Shown piece after piece: positions 61,892 to 64,000 of a stretch of DNA of 64,000 bases. Each line of letters begins with the position of its first letter. The first letter of the stretch is position 1. Position numbers and translations under genes: made by a program. The notes beneath the pieces are model-generated. The model saw nothing but the letters and a program-made list of their open reading frames with translations, ran no database searches and had not been told where the DNA came from. Origin of the DNA: CAZNKU01 sp045545235 (GTDB lineage: Bacteria > Bacillota > Clostridia > Monoglobales > Firm-18); NCBI GenBank assembly GCA_045545235.1, contig JAZQAN010000064.1:124001-188000 (forward strand), written 5' to 3'.

Positions 61892-63844
61892 ATGATTACT
61901 ATATTCGATAAAGATAGTTGCATAGATATATGCTGTAATAATGAATGCAATTATGTAAAACTTGTTGCACTGGATTTAGCAAAAGATATCGAACGAGTAA
62001 GTTCTAATAATTTCAAGCCTGAATTCGTAGAGTCACCTACATCCTCCTGCATCATTATAAAAACATTAAATAAATCATCAAAAGCAGAAATAACAAATGA
62101 TTTCGAATCTTTTACCATAAAAACAGAAAAAAACAATATATATATCACCGGTAACGGATATTTAGGTACCATGTGGGGAATATATGAATTTTCAGAAAAA
62201 TATCTCGGCATATCTCCTTGTTATCTCTTTGATGATTATAAAATCGAAAAAAAAGAAAGTATTTCAGTTGAAATAACAGATATCGAAGAATATCCAAAAA
62301 CTTATGGTTTCAGAGGATTCTTTATAAATGACGAAGATTTACTTACCGAATGGGTTTTATGTGACGGAAAACGAAATATCGACTACCCATTCTATCATAC
62401 AACCGTTCATATATCAGTAATAGAAAAAGTAGTCGAAACAGCCTTGCGTTTAAAAATGAATTTAATTATACCGGCATCATTTTTGGATATAGATAATGTT
62501 CCCGAAAAAGCCATTGCAGACTGTGTGGCAAAAAGAGGTATATTTTTAAGTCAGCACCACATTGAACCATGTGGAGTTTCATATTTCACATATGAAAACT
62601 ATTGTAAAAAACACGGATTACCTGAACACCCATCCTTTGTAACCAACAAGGATACTATGATTGAGGTATGGAAATATTATGCAAAAAAATGGTCTGAATA
62701 CGATAACGTAGTATGGCAACTTGGATTGCGTGGAAAAGCTGACCGTCCTGTATGGGCAAATGATAGTGCTGTTTCTGATGATGTAAATGAACGTGGAAAA
62801 CTAGTATCTGAAGCAATAAATACTCAATACAACATTATAAAAGAGGTTACCAACGGTAAAGCAAAGTATTTTTCTTCTACACTTTGGATGGAAGGTTCAT
62901 ATCTTTTTGCCAACAAAAGCCTTGACTTTCCTGAAAATACTATGATATTATTTTCCGATATAGGCGTAAACCAAATGTACGGGACAGATTTTTATGACAT
63001 TGAAAGGGATTCAAAATATAAGTATGGAATATATTATCACGTTCAATTTTGGGGACACGGTCCACATCTGGCACCACTTACAGGCATAGACAAATTACTT
63101 TATAACCTAAAATCAGCACACGATAAGGGAGATACTTCATACTGCATTCTCAACGTATCAAATATAAGAGAATTCACATATGAAATACAAGCATATTCCA
63201 AAATACTATGGAACATAAAAACATTTTCTACTGAAAATTTCAAATGCTCATATATTGAAAAATACTTTAATGATAATTATGAAGTCAAATCAACTATTGA
63301 TGAATATTACGAATCATTGGCAGAAATAGACAGCAAAATTTTGGAGCATCACGCATCACACCTTTTTAATTACAAATACGACATTGATTTAAAAAACATA
63401 AAAAACTTTGTTGTTAAAGATGGTATGATTGCATCAATAGGTAGAAATATACTACGTGAATTAACTGAAGGCAATACTATTCCTCAGCATTACAAGGAAG
63501 TATATAAAGAAGTAAAAAAATCCACTCAAAAGCTTAAAAAATTAATTTCAAAAATGAATAAGCTTGATAAAACACTCGAACCAAACAGTTCATTGCACTA
63601 CAAAATAAAATGGATAAATTCTGCTAATATAATATACGGTCTATATTCATGGTATTGTTCAGTTTTTGAGGCATATGAACATCCGGAAAACAGAACTGAA
63701 AAACTCAAAGAATCAATAAAATACATAGAAACCATTTTAGAATACAGAAAATGTGCAGAATACGGGGAATTCAAAAACTGGTACAAAGGTGATAAAAAAC
63801 TAAAAACCGCCAAACTTATTGATGATACAAAAGCAGCAATATAA
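61892..63844 (+). CDS. GH115-like glycoside hydrolase family protein
   Basis: A 650-residue protein without a signal peptide. It resembles GH115 xylan alpha-glucuronidases: an N-terminal accessory region (about 1-130) with NGYLGTMWGIYEFSEKYLG, then YGFRGFFINDEDLLTEW, a TIM-barrel-like part with ALRLKMNLIIPA, GIFLSQHHIEPCG, WSEYDNVVWQLGLRGKADRPVW and YGIYYHVQFWGHGPH. Several GH115 positions are changed (for example HHEPM-type to HHIEPC), and it is shorter than classic members. It probably acts on glucuronic-acid-bearing oligosaccharides brought into the cell, but the substrate is unproven. It has its own promoter. Confidence 0.7.
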   Translation: MITIFDKDSCIDICCNNECNYVKLVALDLAKDIERVSSNNFKPEFVESPTSSCIIIKTLNKSSKAEITNDFESFTIKTEKNNIYITGNGYLGTMWGIYEFSEKYLGISPCYLFDDYKIEKKESISVEITDIEEYPKTYGFRGFFINDEDLLTEWVLCDGKRNIDYPFYHTTVHISVIEKVVETALRLKMNLIIPASFLDIDNVPEKAIADCVAKRGIFLSQHHIEPCGVSYFTYENYCKKHGLPEHPSFVTNKDTMIEVWKYYAKKWSEYDNVVWQLGLRGKADRPVWANDSAVSDDVNERGKLVSEAINTQYNIIKEVTNGKAKYFSSTLWMEGSYLFANKSLDFPENTMILFSDIGVNQMYGTDFYDIERDSKYKYGIYYHVQFWGHGPHLAPLTGIDKLLYNLKSAHDKGDTSYCILNVSNIREFTYEIQAYSKILWNIKTFSTENFKCSYIEKYFNDNYEVKSTIDEYYESLAEIDSKILEHHASHLFNYKYDIDLKNIKNFVVKDGMIASIGRNILRELTEGNTIPQHYKEVYKEVKKSTQKLKKLISKMNKLDKTLEPNSSLHYKIKWINSANIIYGLYSWYCSVFEAYEHPENRTEKLKESIKYIETILEYRKCAEYGEFKNWYKGDKKLKTAKLIDDTKAAI

Positions 63845-63854
63845 AAGGTTATTA

Positions 63855-63898
63855 AATAACCCCCAAGGAAAACATAAAAATTCCCTTGGGGGGTTATT
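63855..63898. terminator. Convergent terminator hairpin at the right end
   Basis: AATAACCCCCAAGG and CCTTGGGGGGTTATT pair along about 14 bp with a single bulged G and a 15-nt loop. It separates the GH115-like gene from the partial gene on the minus strand and touches that gene's stop codon. Confidence 0.7.
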
Positions 63899-64000
63899 AT
63901 TCTCTAACGTATTTGACAATTTCATCTATACATTGTAAAGCGGTTAATTTAACAGGTTGTTCAGATAAAACATCAATTTTCACATTATGATATTTATCAT
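63897..64000 (-). CDS. C-terminal fragment of an unidentified protein
   Basis: The minus strand is open from the right edge to a TAA at 63897-63899, giving about 33 residues ending ALQCIDEIVKYVRE. The adjacent convergent hairpin supports a real gene end. The stretch is too short for me to name the family. Confidence 0.5.
   Translation of the reverse strand, partial: DKYHNVKIDVLSEQPVKLTALQCIDEIVKYVRE

Overview
The window is chromosomal DNA of a low-G+C Gram-positive bacterium of the class Clostridia. Supporting signs are the ylxM-ffh-rpsP-khpA-rimM-trmD and rnc-smc-ftsY blocks, plsX/acpP, Rex, rubrerythrin, a type III glutamine synthetase and cell-wall genes without an outer membrane. Rex, rubrerythrin and several radical-SAM enzymes suggest an anaerobe. 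I see no transposase, integrase, phage gene or CRISPR array.

About 1-28.7 kb is a nearly unbroken minus-strand run of housekeeping genes: dapF-like, cysE, cysS (cut by the left edge); an exported NlpC/P60 wall hydrolase; trmD-nadD-yqeK-rsfS-leuS-rsmI joined to the ylxM-ffh-rpsP-khpA-rimM block; a large UPF0182 membrane protein; ftsY, smc, a radical-SAM gene, rnc, acpP; plsX, pgsA, rimO, recX, recA, pncC; and thiI with its cysteine desulfurase. The 28.8-35.2 kb section is accessory: tRNA-Arg(ACG), an AraC regulator, an ABC exporter, and a glucuronate module (uxuA plus an SDR fructuronate reductase) divergent from a second AraC gene that is followed by dtd. From 35.2 to 56.1 kb minus-strand core genes return: rubrerythrin, glnA(III), rex, obgE, rpmA, rplU, a PBP/FtsW/FHA wall-synthesis operon, a PrsA-like foldase, mfd, tsaD, rimI, tsaC, prfA, prfB (with the programmed frameshift) and secA.

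From 56.3 kb on most genes are on the plus strand: rpsU-yqeY, then a catabolic locus controlled by a divergent DeoR-type repressor gene. It holds an AraM/EgsA-like glycerol-1-phosphate dehydrogenase, an FAD oxidoreductase of the PF12831 type and a cytoplasmic glycerophosphodiesterase, followed by a separately promoted GH115-like protein. This three-gene operon is the best candidate for an undescribed pathway. One reading is recovery of sn-glycerol-1-phosphate from diesters and its oxidation to dihydroxyacetone phosphate. The GH115-like gene and the uxu module together suggest use of glucuronic acid-bearing plant glycans.

Other points worth attention are a DapF homologue with a rebuilt active site, a cluster of DnaA boxes between tsaD and mfd, an intrinsic terminator inside the glnA leader, a WalR-type box upstream of the wall hydrolase, tandem AraC-type repeats in the uxuA/araC divergon, and an L27 lacking the Firmicute N-terminal extension together with absence of the neighbouring prp gene.
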